The notes: generated by a model from the sequence alone, not told the origin. 64,000 nt of DNA from Malus domestica (GCF_042453785.1 NC_091665.1:4661501-4725500), one strand, 5' to 3'. Shown: positions 10,078-21,802, numbered from the stretch's first letter. Translations and numbers: made by a program.

Positions 10078-10910
10078 TCTAAAAAATTAAATATTCAAAA
10101 CGGATTCTTGGAGAAATAATATACTGAAAATGGAGCATTGCATGGGAAGTTACTTTCCAAAAATAGCCTAAAAATGTTTTTTTTTCTACAAAAGTTCTTA
10201 CCTTCTTTGGGTTCTTTTTTAGTACAAGGTGATTTTTCCTGTTGGTAGTGCTTATCATGTAGCAAAGGAGTTGGAAAATCACACTGGAAGGCATTAAAAT
10301 ACAATGATGTAAATGTATAAGGGGGTCATGCATTCCAAGCAAGGTGAAGGTTTTCACATTAAGATCATGTTATGATATATTTATTTTAAGAATTGCCCGA
10401 TGTAATCTATCATTTACTTAGCTTTCGTTTTAATTTACTTGAGTAGGGTTGAAAGCTCCGACAAGATCTTTCTACCGTGGGTATAGGTTTGAAGTCATAT
10501 GATTGTTAATAACATTTCTATAAAATTATTATGCACAGCTACTTTATATCTCCAAGAACCAAGCATGTGTATCCCAATCCCAAACTCAATCTCGTGCTGG
10601 CGGACAAAAAATGGAAAAATCCAAACTTTGTGTTTTATTTTGGTTGGATAATTTAAAAGGAAAGCTAACAAAAAAATCTTGAAAAAATTTAATTTTAATG
10701 AAAAATGACAAATAAAAATGTAGCATGCAGACAGGAATTTGACGTTTTCTTCTACGAACCAGGGGCAACTCCGTCAAAATAAAAAAAATGACATACGTCA
10801 TCCATCGTCTCCTCCCTGGGCCCCACATAACCCTCGGTCCCGCCCTCTCCGTCTCACCCACTTTCTAGAAGGACCCAGTCAGTCAATCATATCCATCCGT
10901 CCCCCTCCCT
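10078..10910. other. Intergenic, no gene recognised
   Basis: AT-rich sequence with short ORFs only, none resembling a known family. It forms the distal upstream region of the ROH1-like gene. Confidence 0.6.
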
Positions 10911-11485
10911 CTGCTCTCCTCTCCTCTCCTCTCCTCTCCAATTTACGCGCCTACAAAGACCCAGCTCTACCGTCCACGTGTACACCCACTCAGCGCAACG
11001 ACTCCGTCCTCGTCCCCCACTTGGCACCACGCCCCCACCCTCGGCGATCCAAAAGTAAACACAGAAAAATCAACGGCCCAGATGCAGCTCGTTCTCTCGT
11101 ATATCCGCGGTTAAATCTTAAATTAAGGAAAAAGTTAGAAAAGCAAGATTAAGGAGTGTGTGGAGCTCCAAATATTTACATCCACCGTGTCCGCCCCGTG
11201 TACTCTTCGCGTTCCCCGTTAGCAAACAAGAAAAGTTAATTAGCGCACAGTAAAGTAATTAAGTTTCACTAATTATGGTTAAACTCTTAATCTCATTTCT
11301 ATCCCGAACCCCCATCCCTTCCCCTCCATAAAACGCAGACTCTCTCCTCTCTCTCTCATCCCAACACACTCCTCTTTCTCTCTCTACATGTTTATAATCC
11401 TATCGAATTTGAATTGAATTTGGATTGGATTGGATTGGGTTGGATTGGGTTGGGTTGGGTTGGATTGGATTGGACTGTGAGAGAA
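10911..11485 (+). promoter_or_regulatory. Promoter and 5' leader of the ROH1-like gene
   Basis: Contains a CTCTC/TCCTC pyrimidine repeat (10914-10939), a CACGTG G-box near 10975, a TATA-like CCATAAAACG near 11325 followed by CT-rich sequence (11340-11385), and a TTGGA/TTGGG pentamer run (11420-11474) directly before the start codon. The layout is that of a plant core promoter with a CT-rich leader. The transcription start is inferred, not seen. Confidence 0.5.
11420..11474 (+). repeat. TTGGR pentanucleotide microsatellite in the leader
   Basis: Eleven pentamers of TTGGA or TTGGG in a row. The run is in frame with the gene and would encode Leu-Asp-Trp/Gly-Trp-Ile-like repeats if an upstream ATG at 11414 were used. 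Confidence 0.9.
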
Positions 11486-12679
11486 ATGCCAGCGACGGAA
11501 TACTCGTCAGCTGGTTCCAATCAAGTCGGAAGGTCAATCTTCAGCCTCAGACGCGATCAGTTGAATTCAATGGAAAGTCACGGCCTTTCAGGTGGCAGCG
11601 GTAGTGGCGGATTGGACCTCGATTCCTTCCAAACCCACGTCGCCGATTGCTTCCACAACCTCTCCTCCTCCTCCCACGACGTCCTCTCCCTCCCATGGCT
11701 CCGAGACCTCCTCGAATCCTTCATCCGCATACACCAGGAGTTCAAAACCCTCCTCATCCTCTCGTCTACCAAAACCCACATCTCCAAACCCACCGTCGAC
11801 CGCTACATCTCCGACTATTTCGAGCGCCACGTCAAGGCCCTCGACGTCTGCAACGCCATCCGCGACGGAATGGAGCAGATGCGCCAGTGGCTCAAGCTGC
11901 TCGACATCGTCCTCGTCGCGCTAGACCGGGACAGGACGCTCGGCGAGGGCCAATTTCGCCGGGCGAAGAAGGCCCTCGTCGACCTAGCCATCGCAATGCT
12001 CGACGACAAGGACTCCTCCAACACCACCGTAGCCCACCGGAACCGCTCCTTCGGCCGAAACAACAACACAAAGGATCATCAGCACCAGCAGCACCGGTCG
12101 CTCGGCCACTTCCGATCTCTGTCCTGGAGCGTCTCGAGGTCGTGGTCGGCCGCGAGGCAGCTCCAAGCAATCGGGAACAATCTATACGCCCCGAGGCCCA
12201 ATGAAATTTTGGCCTCCAGTGGGCTGGCCCCGGCGGTTTTCACAATCAATTCGGTTTTGCTGTTCGTAATGTGGGCTCTGGTGGCGGCGATACCCTGCCA
12301 GGACAGGGGATTGCAGGTGCATTTCAACGTGCCGAGGAGCTTCGCATGGGCGGGGCCAATGCTGTCTCTGCACGAGCGGATTATGGACGAGTCGAAGCGG
12401 CGAGACAGGAGGAATGCCTGCGCATTGTTGAAGGAGATTCATCAGATCGAATGGTGCTCTCGGGTGATTGGCGATCTGGCTGACTCCGCGCACTTCCCGC
12501 TTGCGGAGGAGAAGGAGAGGGAGGTGAGGCAGAGAGTGCAGGAACTGTCGAGCCTCTGCCAGGGGATTAAGGAGGGATTAGATCCTCTGGAACGGCAGGT
12601 CAGGGAGGTGTTCCATGGAATTGTAAAAAGCCGAACGGAGGGGTTGGACTCGTTCGGAAGAATGAATAACCCCGAATGA
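11486..12679 (+). CDS. ROH1-like protein (DUF793), exocyst interactor family
   Basis: Intronless ORF of 397 aa from the ATG at 11486, which opens with MPATEYSS and a [11 protein letters not shown] motif typical of this family's N-terminus. An in-frame ATG at 11414 would add 24 repeat-encoded residues and is probably not used. DUF793 spans nearly the whole protein. A Ser/Arg-rich stretch ([17 protein letters not shown]) precedes a hydrophobic segment ([18 protein letters not shown]), then a charged helical C-terminal region. Arabidopsis ROH1 was reported to bind EXO70 subunits of the exocyst and to affect pectin deposition in the seed coat; that role here is by homology only. The codons are GC-rich compared with the surroundings. 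Confidence 0.85.
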   Translation: MPATEYSSAGSNQVGRSIFSLRRDQLNSMESHGLSGGSGSGGLDLDSFQTHVADCFHNLSSSSHDVLSLPWLRDLLESFIRIHQEFKTLLILSSTKTHISKPTVDRYISDYFERHVKALDVCNAIRDGMEQMRQWLKLLDIVLVALDRDRTLGEGQFRRAKKALVDLAIAMLDDKDSSNTTVAHRNRSFGRNNNTKDHQHQQHRSLGHFRSLSWSVSRSWSAARQLQAIGNNLYAPRPNEILASSGLAPAVFTINSVLLFVMWALVAAIPCQDRGLQVHFNVPRSFAWAGPMLSLHERIMDESKRRDRRNACALLKEIHQIEWCSRVIGDLADSAHFPLAEEKEREVRQRVQELSSLCQGIKEGLDPLERQVREVFHGIVKSRTEGLDSFGRMNNPE

Positions 12680-15583
12680 TCATCGAAATCAATTGCCAAT
12701 TGAAGAAGAAGATTTTGGCGCCAATAAAAATTGGGTAAGGAGGAGATATGACTTTTTTTTTCATTGTATTTAGTCATCACTCAATGGATCAGCAAATCAC
12801 CATATATATTGTGTATAGAAATTAGGATTATGCAAATGGACCGGCTTCCGTGGAGGTCCTTTTTTTTCTTCTACTTCTTCCCCTTTAGTTTGTGTTGTTG
12901 CTGATTTAATTTGCCTTTGTGTAATGGAATTCCTCAGCATGCTTCTGGCTGCTGCTCTTTCTCATTTTTGGTTCAATTGTTACATCAATTTTTCTTTTCT
13001 TCTCTGCTACTTGGTGATCGTGAGATGCGAATTGGGAATTTGAATTTGTTTGTGTGTGTGTGTGTTCGTGAGAGAGAGATATTGGAGGGTTTGTAGGATG
13101 AATTTCTCAGCTCATCGATTTGAGCAGTATTCTAATCTGATCTCGAACTACGGGGAGGGGAATTCCAACATAGGAACTGCTTGTAATGAACTTGACTTTT
13201 AGAGTAAGCAAGCGAAATCATTTGTTTCTCCTCTTTTGGGTTGAGTGTCTGTGTCTTATTGTCCACGTTCTCCACTACAGTGTCGGAAAATGACTCGCTC
13301 GCTCGCTCGCTCTTTTATCAAGCAAATTATGCAATGCGGAGAAACCAAATCATCAAAGATTCCGAATTTAGTCTCTTTGCAGCACTTGTGTATAAGGATT
13401 ACAACCCTTTCTTTTTCTTCAAAATTGGATTATAATTAGGTAGTTATATTTTGATTGGTCAATGCTTAAGAGAATAGACAGAACAAATAAAACAAATCGG
13501 CTGTTCGGTTGTCGTTGGAATTTTCTGCTTGCATTATTTGAATGTGCAGCTTTAAGCACAGATCGAAGCTCCAACTTTCCCCATATGATAACGATTGCTG
13601 TCGTTTCTGCTGACTTCCATATGCAGTTAGGTTAGGCTTATTGTATTGCTGACTATTTTGGTGAAGCTGAGATTGATTGATTGGTGTTATTCATGCATAT
13701 CTTCCCACTTTTTCTTGCAGGAATTTGACTATTATTCGGTCATGTGAAGACGTCCGTGAATTTCATCCGTTCTGTGAATTTCGTTTGGTTGACTTTGTAG
13801 GGTTTGATTTATTCATTCCCTTGGCTGAGTTCCAATTCTTGCCAAGACAATTCCATCGCTTTTGGCGTCATGGTTTCCCTTCCAAAGTTACTGAAGATGC
13901 TTCTTGTTTCACCAGCAAAATCCCGTTGCTACTACAGTCCTGAGCATATATATGTTATACTTAACCGAATTCTCTGAGTCGTCTGCTCTATGAACCTTGC
14001 CTCCTTTTGGTATACCACGAAAATACTAGGTTTCCTACCGATGCTACTTGGTGTACAGGGTTCTACTTGATCGCCACCTACGGATGTAATCACTGAGAGC
14101 AGTCTAGCGAAATGCCAGCTTTAATACATTGAAGCAGTCCCATCCTGTAGCAGTTCGCAAGGATAGCAGGTACTACTCATAACCGGCACTGCATGTTGTT
14201 ATCAATCGCCTGTACACGTGGGAGCATTTCCTAACCATTAATGCATCAACGGTCAGGATTCGCTCACGCGTGAGTGGGCGACTGAACATAATTTGACTTT
14301 GCACGAGATACGCATAACTAATCGTGTGCATCGAATTAAGCCGATTAAAATCGGTCTTGTGAAGATTTCCTCTAGCTATTATTTAGATAAAAATAGATTT
14401 TCGGGCAATCCGTCACCGTCTTATCCTGAAGTCGAAGGGGGAGGAATGATAATGCAGTTGGTAGCCTGTAAACATCAGGCGACGGCAGAGTGCATACCTA
14501 CCTCGTCGAAATGAGAGGCTGCCAGAGGAGAGGAGTTGACCCTAATTTTCCAAATTCCGAATTTGTAAAAAGGGTAGCCATCTGTGAGCTGTTGCTAAAT
14601 GTAGGGTTTAAACGCTAAAAGCTAGTTTTTGTCTTTTGTATTGATTTGATGGAGTTCATATGGCATGTATTTGGAAGGTGGGTTTATGAATTTATGGTGT
14701 TTTGGACATGCATCCCTTCTTGGGTTCCTTGTTAGCTGTTGAGCCATAAATGCCAATAGCCAGCTCTTGTGCCTTTAATTGGTTGCCACTAACAACTAAG
14801 GACATCTTCAATGTACTAAAAATTTAATCTGGACTTAAATCTTATAAGATAGCGGTATCTGTATACTTCTTTTTACTTTTCACACACTCCCTATAAGTTT
14901 TTATCCTTTGATATCTTCAATTCATGCAATTCGATGGTTGCAAATTGAGAAGTGTGTGGAATGTAAATAAAGGTGTGTGGATAGTATTACTTATCTTATA
15001 TTTGAGTCTGAGTTTGAATCTGTCTCATGCATCAAAGACTTGAAACTTATATACAAGTTCTCACTTTAAACGGGATAAAATGTTATTCAACTAAGAAAAA
15101 TCACATTGCAGTTTTGATTCCGAATATGTATAAAGTATAATGCACATATTGTTTTCTCTTCTAATACGTAGACTCAAATTTTAAAACTCAAACCCACCGA
15201 TCGTTTTGGACAAAAATGTAATAACATAACATAGGTGGGGTTTATTCAATCATCACTTTGTGGAATTGTAAAAGCTTTCATGAAATTTCTGTATGAGATG
15301 TCATGATTAGATTTTTGTGAATAACAAATTTAATACGAATTTATTAATGTGTTTATTTAATTACGATTGCGGTATATAATGTCATACCATTTTAATATTC
15401 AAATCGTCCTTCATAGAAGTTGATCTTTTAATTTTTCATTTATAAGTGGGGAAAAAAATAACACTACTAAACCATATAACTTTCAACTTTCAAAGATTTT
15501 TTTTTTTTAACAAACGATATTATCTGATGGAAAGAAATATGTGCTTAGAATATCATTGGACATGGAGACACACAGATTAGAAG
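12680..15583. other. Intergenic, including 3' region of the ROH1-like gene
   Basis: A short TG/GA microsatellite lies at 13050-13078. Near 14870-15000 there are CACACAC/GTGTGTGG blocks in inverted orientation that look like a degraded MITE. The short ORFs here resemble nothing I know. I see no RNA gene. Confidence 0.5.
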
Positions 15584-17050
15584 CTATCTTTTTCTAGTTC
15601 TAATCCTGTTGATTGCTAGCATCACCAGGGACACAATAAGTGCTGAACCTGCGATTATAAAAGGAGAGCACAGCAGATTGGACTTTTCCATACCATCCTT
15701 CTTCTCTTGATCATCACTTGATTTCTTATCATCCACATCACTTTGTTCCTCCATTTCGGAAGATTCATCCTCATCCTTCTCTTTGATGTGTTCTTCGTTC
15801 TTCGCTATTTCTTGAACTCCGCTTCCCTGACCTTCTTTGATGGATTCGTGCTTTGGTAGCTGAACTGCATCCCCTTCTCTACGAATTCCATCCGCATTCT
15901 TTTCGCGTTGAACTTGCGCTTCTTGTTGTGTAGCTGTTGTATCTTCTGTTTGTTTTGATGATTCGCTGCTCTCTTGTCTGCTTCGAACGTGTTCCTCAAT
16001 CCCTGCCTTAGGCGCTTCCAATTTTTGGAGCTCAGAAGAGTTTTCTTTTGCTGTGTCATGCATAGCAGTTACCTGATTTTCTTGTGAAGGCTTGTTAACT
16101 TCACGTGTTACTTCAGCATTTTCTCTCTTCGTAACTCTATTCGCTACAGTTTGATCTGTTTCGAATTCCTTTCTTCCAACTTTCTCTTTCAGAATTACAT
16201 CAGCTTCTTCTACCTTTGCAACTTTTGACTCTTCATTGTTTTCGGAAACAGATTTTGTTCTGTGTTGCATACTTTGAGCCTTTGAATCTTTAGCTTCTTC
16301 CTTAACTGTGCTTCCTCTCGTGTCCTTTCCGATGACTCCATCAGCTACAACTTCTTTCTTGGAGCCATCTTCATCAACCCCTTTCGCATCAGTTCGACGA
16401 TTTTCTTCTACTTTCGTTTTCTCGGTCTCACCAATTTCCCCCTCAATTTTTCCCCTAAAACCATATTTTACAGGGACTTCTTCAGCTGCGGAAGGCTGTT
16501 TTAGCTGCTGTTTCCCTGTATCCGCTTCATCTTCCTTCACTTCCTCGATCCCAACCCCGCGAATTCCTTTCACTGATTTTGGCATGACGATCGTGAGACT
16601 TGATTCGTGTACATTAAACTTGGCCTTGATTCGATCCAAAACCACTCCATCCGGAATTCGAAAGACTTTTCTGAAACCCCTTATCTCCACCTCTTTCTTG
16701 TACATTATCCATCCTGACATCACCTTCTCTTGAACTGGCTTCTCCCCACTGATGCCAATCTGCGTCCCATCTTCATTTATGTCAATATACACACGCTCTC
16801 TTCTATAACCTGCATTTATCCAAAAATTAGTTTCGTAAACAAAAACACACACGCAAATACTACGCGAGCACAGATTAATAAGATAAATGAAAAGGTACCG
16901 ACCTTTAAGATGGCCGGTGAGGATGAACATGCTTTCGGTTTCCTTAGACACGAAAAGAGGACCGGATCTGTCCTTGGCAATCTGAAAGTTGGCAGAGGAG
17001 ACATGATCTTCTACGGTATGGGTGATCTTGAGTCCTAATTCTAGATCCAT
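15584..17050 (-). CDS. HSP20-domain protein with C-terminal membrane anchor, RTM2-like
   Basis: Two exons: 17050-16903 and 16809-15584, with a 93-nt intron (donor GTCGGT, acceptor ATGCAG), giving 457 aa. The intron reads through in frame, but removing it restores an unbroken domain (HLKG joined to YRRERV). Residues about 1-150 form an alpha-crystallin/HSP20-like domain ending near RIPDGVVLDRIKAKF. Residues about 160-420 are very rich in Glu, Lys and Ser and likely disordered. A hydrophobic segment (IIAGSALIVSLVMLAI) and a basic tail close the protein. This layout matches RESTRICTED TEV MOVEMENT 2 and relatives, phloem proteins that restrict systemic potyvirus movement in Arabidopsis. Many plant paralogues share the layout without that function, so antiviral activity is not implied. 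Confidence 0.85.
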   Translation of the reverse strand: MDLELGLKITHTVEDHVSSANFQIAKDRSGPLFVSKETESMFILTGHLKGRYLFIYLINLCSRSICVCVFVYETNFWINAGYRRERVYIDINEDGTQIGISGEKPVQEKVMSGWIMYKKEVEIRGFRKVFRIPDGVVLDRIKAKFNVHESSLTIVMPKSVKGIRGVGIEEVKEDEADTGKQQLKQPSAAEEVPVKYGFRGKIEGEIGETEKTKVEENRRTDAKGVDEDGSKKEVVADGVIGKDTRGSTVKEEAKDSKAQSMQHRTKSVSENNEESKVAKVEEADVILKEKVGRKEFETDQTVANRVTKRENAEVTREVNKPSQENQVTAMHDTAKENSSELQKLEAPKAGIEEHVRSRQESSESSKQTEDTTATQQEAQVQREKNADGIRREGDAVQLPKHESIKEGQGSGVQEIAKNEEHIKEKDEDESSEMEEQSDVDDKKSSDDQEKKDGMEKSNLLCSPFIIAGSALIVSLVMLAINRIRTRKR

Positions 17051-18485
17051 TGGCGGTTTTTCGCGTTAGAAATCAATTTCGGAAACTCTCAAATCTTAGT
17101 TAATAAAAAGGGGTAGGAGAATGTGGCTATTGAATGGATGAGGGGCATGTTAATAGAGCAAATAAAACATAATAAAAATGGTTTGTTAGGGTGAGCAGAT
17201 GAACAAAGCAAGCACATATTCATTGCTTGTTGTTAAGGGCGGCTGCGACAGTTTAAATCCCTTGCTTTCCGTTTTATTGTTGTTTGCCTCGGCGGGAAGC
17301 CAACGGTTGCTTTTTATGCCAAAACATGCAACTGCCAAGATAGCCCTTGGGCCTTAATCAAATTTGGGGTTATTCTTGAAGCTTGATAAATATCAAATTT
17401 AATTAATTGTTGACAAGATGATATTTAATTTTAAACTACTCACAAGAGGAGTCTTTCGCCCCGCACGCTCACAACACGTGGTTGTTCGGTCAAGACTCAT
17501 CGAGTGAGTGGAGAGATTTTTTCAAGTGTTGGAAACTTAAGCGATACTCCACATGTCCTAATACAAGCAGAGGAAAAGATATATCTTTTAGTGTCCCTCA
17601 ATTTATATTATGACACGTGAAGTACCTATTTAAATACCGAAAATTTTGAAAAATTTCTCCATTGAGTAAAAATAAAGAAGGGTGAGTGAAACTAGTAGGG
17701 GTGGGTGGGAGCCTGAATATAGGGGGCAGGCCTGGCTTGAATATTTTTTTTCTTTGGTCGTAAGATGGGTGGCAAGGTCGGTCGTAGAGTTCCGTTAAAC
17801 TACATGGATGGAGTCAAACAAATGAAAGTGAACACCGTTTTGGCCAACTAACGTATTATTTACTAACAGACAATACTTGAGTTGGAAAAGATTTCAAGTT
17901 TGAACCCTAACTCCCTCTGTTTTTGATAAAAAAGAAAGGGGGTGTGCTATCTACACACCAATTTTTACCTCCCACACACCTTTTTTAATTTCCGACTGTC
18001 AGATCAAGTGAATGGAAAATTTATCGACATTCTTCATATTGCAATTTGTTTGCTAAGAAAAATGACTCTTTTTTTTCATGTTCTGTAGTAGTATGCAGAT
18101 ACTATCTATGCCCACCAGCTCCACTCATCCAGCCACATATCCACATAGGGTGGTTCAGATTGTAAACTTGAAATTTATTTGGAAAATGGATCACAGGTCA
18201 TGAGAGAGTTATTCAAATGGTGTAAAACATGATTAATTTAATCAGTTGTGCCTTTGTGTTTGTGAGGGATCCAAAGTCCTCAATTGATCTGGGATAACTT
18301 TGCTCAAACTGGTCATTGCTCTTGTGACTTTTGAAATTTAAAATAAAATTCCTCCAAAAATAAAAGTGGAGAAAGGAGCATGATAAAAAATGGGGATAAA
18401 AAAAGAGAGAAATTAGCGATTGATTGCATGCCAAGAACTAAAGCAGCAAAAGTGGTAATGAATTCCAAAGTAGGGACTCTAATCT
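17051..18485. other. Intergenic, upstream of the RTM2-like gene
   Basis: The first few hundred bases are the promoter side of the RTM2-like gene. Near 17940-18000 a GTGTGCTATCTACACACC block resembles a Rosaceae MITE end, but no partner end is evident. No gene recognised. Confidence 0.45.
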
Positions 18486-18681
18486 AAGAGCATCATTACG
18501 ATAGATTTTCAGTGGTCCGAAAAAACGGTTTGATACACTGTGTTATAATAAAAATAGTTGGATACTTAAACAAAAACTTTCCAACCTTTTGTATTACGAC
18601 ACTTAATGTACCGGACCGTGTTTTCGACAGATTGATAAAAAATTCCAATCATTACAAGGTGTATAATCATCACTCTTAAAA
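18486..18681. mobile_element. Small foldback element (MITE), degraded
   Basis: The left end AGAGCATCATTACGAT pairs loosely with the right end ending in ATCATCACTCT. Inside, ACACTGTGTTATAATAAAA pairs with TTTTGTATTACGACACTTAA. TAA/TTA sequence flanks both ends. Size, inverted ends and lack of coding sequence fit a MITE. The superfamily is uncertain. Confidence 0.5.
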
Positions 18682-18801
18682 AAGCAGGTGCTTTAGACTC
18701 ATCAAACCATCATTACAATACTCTAATCAAAGATTAAACTAGCTACCTCAGAATTCAATTGACTATTTTACAAAGTACATACCATCTCTCTCTCTCTCTC
18801 T

Positions 18802-20374
18802 TTACATCATCAGGAAAACCACATAAAATAGAGCCAATTCCATTTGAGCAGAAAATAACCCCACCAACACCTGCAACCCGCAATCCAAAAGAAACCCAAT
18901 CAACCTCCCATCAAAATTTAAAGTAAAAAATGTAAAGAAAATTGCATTCACACAACATTTTCATCATACAAAAGCTACATACACATACAATTTCATGTAT
19001 ATAATAATATGTCTGGGAAGAGAGATTTTCTTAAGTCACCAATTTACCATATATCAATAGTTTATTAAACAAATTGTTCACTTTTGGAACAATTAAGAAT
19101 CGTTTATTAAACAATAACCCCACTAAGATGAAATATTAGTTGCATTGCATCAGAGAATCCCTCGACATTTAGGCGTACTTCCCTGGTGGTAACCATTATC
19201 TTATGTGCTAAACTTCTTTTAATTTTTAAAGAAAAATGAAGAAATGAGCACAAGTTAATGGTTCAGTCCATGAAGTCAAAAACTACAAACCTACTGATAC
19301 ATAGTAGAAATTTGACTCTTTGACATGTAACCGAAAACTAATTTTGTCAACGGCGACAAAGGTTACACCGCTTAAGTATTCAACTTAAAATCAACTGACA
19401 ATTAGTAGACGTGGAAGACGCAGTGGTATTATTATTACCTGTCTCTGGTGGCCAGAGGTTGGTACAGGGTGTATTGTAGCAGAATCCACTTCACCAGTAG
19501 GCAGAGGAACAGCAGGATTACTATTAATAAATGGGATTCCGCCTCCACCGCCGCCTTTATCCGTCACTGAAGAACTTACGCTTGGTTGTGGACTGGGAGA
19601 TAAGGCCACTTGGCGAGGATGGAATGGCCATGGGAATACTGGAGAAGATGCTCCTCCACCACCAGGTTTCGGAGTTGGGGCCGCCGTTGGAGGAAGCTCC
19701 GGAGAGATTGGTGAACTTGAACTTGAACTTGAACTTTTCGGCGGCGGTGCGGAGGAGGAGACTGTAATGGCCAGCTTTTGGGTGTTTTGGCATGTTTTGA
19801 GCAGAGAGGCATTGTTGAAGGCAAAGTAGAAGAAACCAGTGCGTGATGGGTGCCACTTTGCAATGTAAAAACAAGAATTTCAGTCAGAAAGCTCAAATCT
19901 TTGAGAAAATCATGACTTACCCAAATGATAATTTACTTGTTTTGAAGCTAATTTATTGAAAACCCAAGTTTAAACACAGATTTTGTTCAGCTAATTCTCA
20001 AGCCAGTTTAGAGAGAGAGAGATATATATATATATATACCGTGAAGGAGGTGGAGTCAGGTTTGGTAAGTAGGGTGGCTTGAGTGAAATTGCAGAGATCG
20101 AAAGCCCTTTGGTTCTGGAAAATGTAGAGGCTGTACTGATACTTGTGCTTGAAAACTGAAAATGTTCAAGAAAATATTGAATCAAAAACAAAGAAAATAA
20201 AGTAGTTGAATTTGTTTGGTTTTTGACAAATACAAACTACTTACTGACGGAGTCTCCCACATGAACAGTTGGGTTTTTCCACTCTGAAACTCCATCAACT
20301 AGTATTGTGGTGGAGTGAGAATGCTGGAAGAGGAAAGAGAGCAAGCTCAGGAAGACGAGCATGGAGAACTTCAT
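18802..20374 (-). CDS. Early nodulin-like phytocyanin, ENODL18-like
   Basis: Four exons assembled from splice sites: 20374-20245, 20155-20040, 19855-19439 and 18870-18802, giving 243 aa with consistent phases (130, 116, 417 and 69 nt). An N-terminal signal peptide (MKFSMLVFLSLLSFLF) is followed by a plastocyanin-like domain (EWKNPTVHVGDSV, YSLYIFQNQRAFDLCNF, WHPSRTGFFYFAF, KTCQNTQKLAITV). The usual copper-ligand pattern around the third beta-strand is missing, as in ENODLs. A Pro/Ser/Gly-rich arabinogalactan-like stretch follows. The last exon supplies a hydrophobic tail (LALFYVVFLMM) that fits a GPI-anchor signal. The protein is likely cell-surface. Without the last exon the ORF would read through the donor and end at 19391, so the exon-4 call matters; it rests on a good acceptor (GGTTGCAG) and the hydrophobic product. 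Confidence 0.85.
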
Positions 20375-21127
20375 TGAGAGCTTCTCTTTTAAAATTTTCT
20401 GTCACCCCAATGTATAAAGATGGTTTATTATTCAGATTAGTCAGAGGCTTCAGTCCCTTGTACCCATGCCTTTTATCTATGTGCCTCTGGCCAATCGCAG
20501 AGTTAGGAAATTTTCAAGGTGAGTTAGGTTGAAGATTTAAATTTTTATAAACAAAGAAATTTGATATTGTATTTTTCAGAGTGTTAGCTGGTTTAAGAAA
20601 ATTTTCCCAAGATAAGTCAAGGATTTTCGTTATTAAACAAATATATGTTAAAATTCAAACAAATCCAAACTTGTATATGTACAAGAAGTGATGAGAAAAA
20701 TGATGTAAGAAAAAAAGAGGATTAGTAAACTGTATTATATAATTTTATATGATTTGAGAAAATTTGGATTAGTGACTAAATATATAGTGTGTCACATTTG
20801 AAAATCAACAAAAATTATATGTAAAATTTTATATTTCACCAAAAGCTATCTGGGCTATAACCCATGGTAGCCCATAACATGGCTCCGCTAGTGCTATATG
20901 TACTGTAGCGATCGATTTCAATAATATAATGTTATGTGAATAAATTTTTAAATATGTGTTTACATCGTTGGATGTCATAACAATAGAATATTCGTGTCAT
21001 AAAAGTTATCCTTTCTTGTAATCTCATGTATTTTAATTTTCTCATATGCTATCAAATTATTAGCATAAAATATTTGGACAGCGGCATTTGTATTTTAACT
21101 TTCTTACATATAATTACCGTATTATTA
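20375..21127. other. Intergenic; ENODL promoter side
   Basis: On the minus strand a TATA-like CTTTATACATT (about 20410-20420) and a CCAAT motif on the opposite strand (near 20490) lie upstream of the ENODL start. Near 20880 GGCTCCGCTAGTG resembles a hAT terminus, with no left partner found. Nothing else recognised. Confidence 0.45.
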
Positions 21128-21136
21128 TAAAATGTA

Positions 21137-21793
21137 GGCCTAATCAGATAAATGGTCCCCGTGGTCATAAGGTATTCAGATGATAGCCCATGTGGTAAAA
21201 AAATTCGGATTTAAACCCCTGTGGCCTAAATCTGTTAGGATTTATGCCCTTATGTTAAATAATGCTGATGTGGCTGCCACATATATGCCACGTGGCTACC
21301 AAATGTCTGCCACGTGGCAAAAATAATAATTTTTACTTTTTTTTTAAAAAAAAACCTGAATTTTTAACCCATATCTGCAAGAAGAAGAAGAAGAAGAAGG
21401 AAAAGGGAGAGGGAGGAGGGTCGCGTGGGGAGAGGGCTCCGGCGAGAAGAAGAAGAAGAAGAAGAAGAAGAAGAAGAAGAAGAAGAAGAAGAAGAAGAAG
21501 AAGAAGAAGAAGAAGAAAGGAGAGGGAGGAGGGTCGCGCGGGGAGAGGGCTCCGGCGGGGGAGTTAAAATTATTATTTTTGCCACGTGGCAGACATTTGG
21601 CAGCCACGTGGCATATATGTGGCAGCCACGTCAACATTATTTAACAGAAGGGCATAAATCCTAACAAACTTAGACCACAGGGGTTTAAATCCTAACAGAC
21701 TTAGACCACAGGGGTTTAAATCCGAATTTTTTTACCACAGGGGCTATCATCCGAATACCTTATGACCACGAGAACCATTTATCCGATTAGGCC
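21137..21793. mobile_element. Mutator-type foldback MITE with central GAA repeat
   Basis: The 657-bp element starts GGCCTAATCAGATAAATGG and ends with the inverted version CCATTTATCCGATTAGGCC. It is flanked on both sides by the identical 9-bp sequence TAAAATGTA (21128-21136 and 21794-21802). Nine-bp duplications with ~200-bp inverted repeats are typical of the Mutator superfamily. The right arm has a 33-bp tandem duplication (near 21660-21720). The centre contains a GAA run flanked by two direct copies of a GGAGAGGGAGGAGGGTCGCG-type block. There is no transposase. Confidence 0.9.
21445..21518. repeat. (GAA)n microsatellite, about 24 units
   Basis: Uninterrupted AAG/GAA run in the middle of the MITE. 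It produces spurious poly-Glu/poly-Arg and poly-Ser/poly-Phe ORFs in several frames. Confidence 0.95.
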
Positions 21794-21802
21794 TAAAATG
21801 TA

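Noticed and set aside
11578-12493. Several long ORFs on both strands overlapping the ROH1-like gene
   Set aside because: The gene is GC-rich, so alternative frames stay open; only the 11486-12679 frame matches a family.
13677-13943. 88-codon plus-strand ORF downstream of the ROH1-like gene
   Set aside because: No family resemblance; lies in AT-rich non-coding sequence.
21262-21664. Poly-Arg, poly-Glu and poly-Ser ORFs on both strands
   Set aside because: They are translations of the GAA microsatellite in the MITE in different frames.
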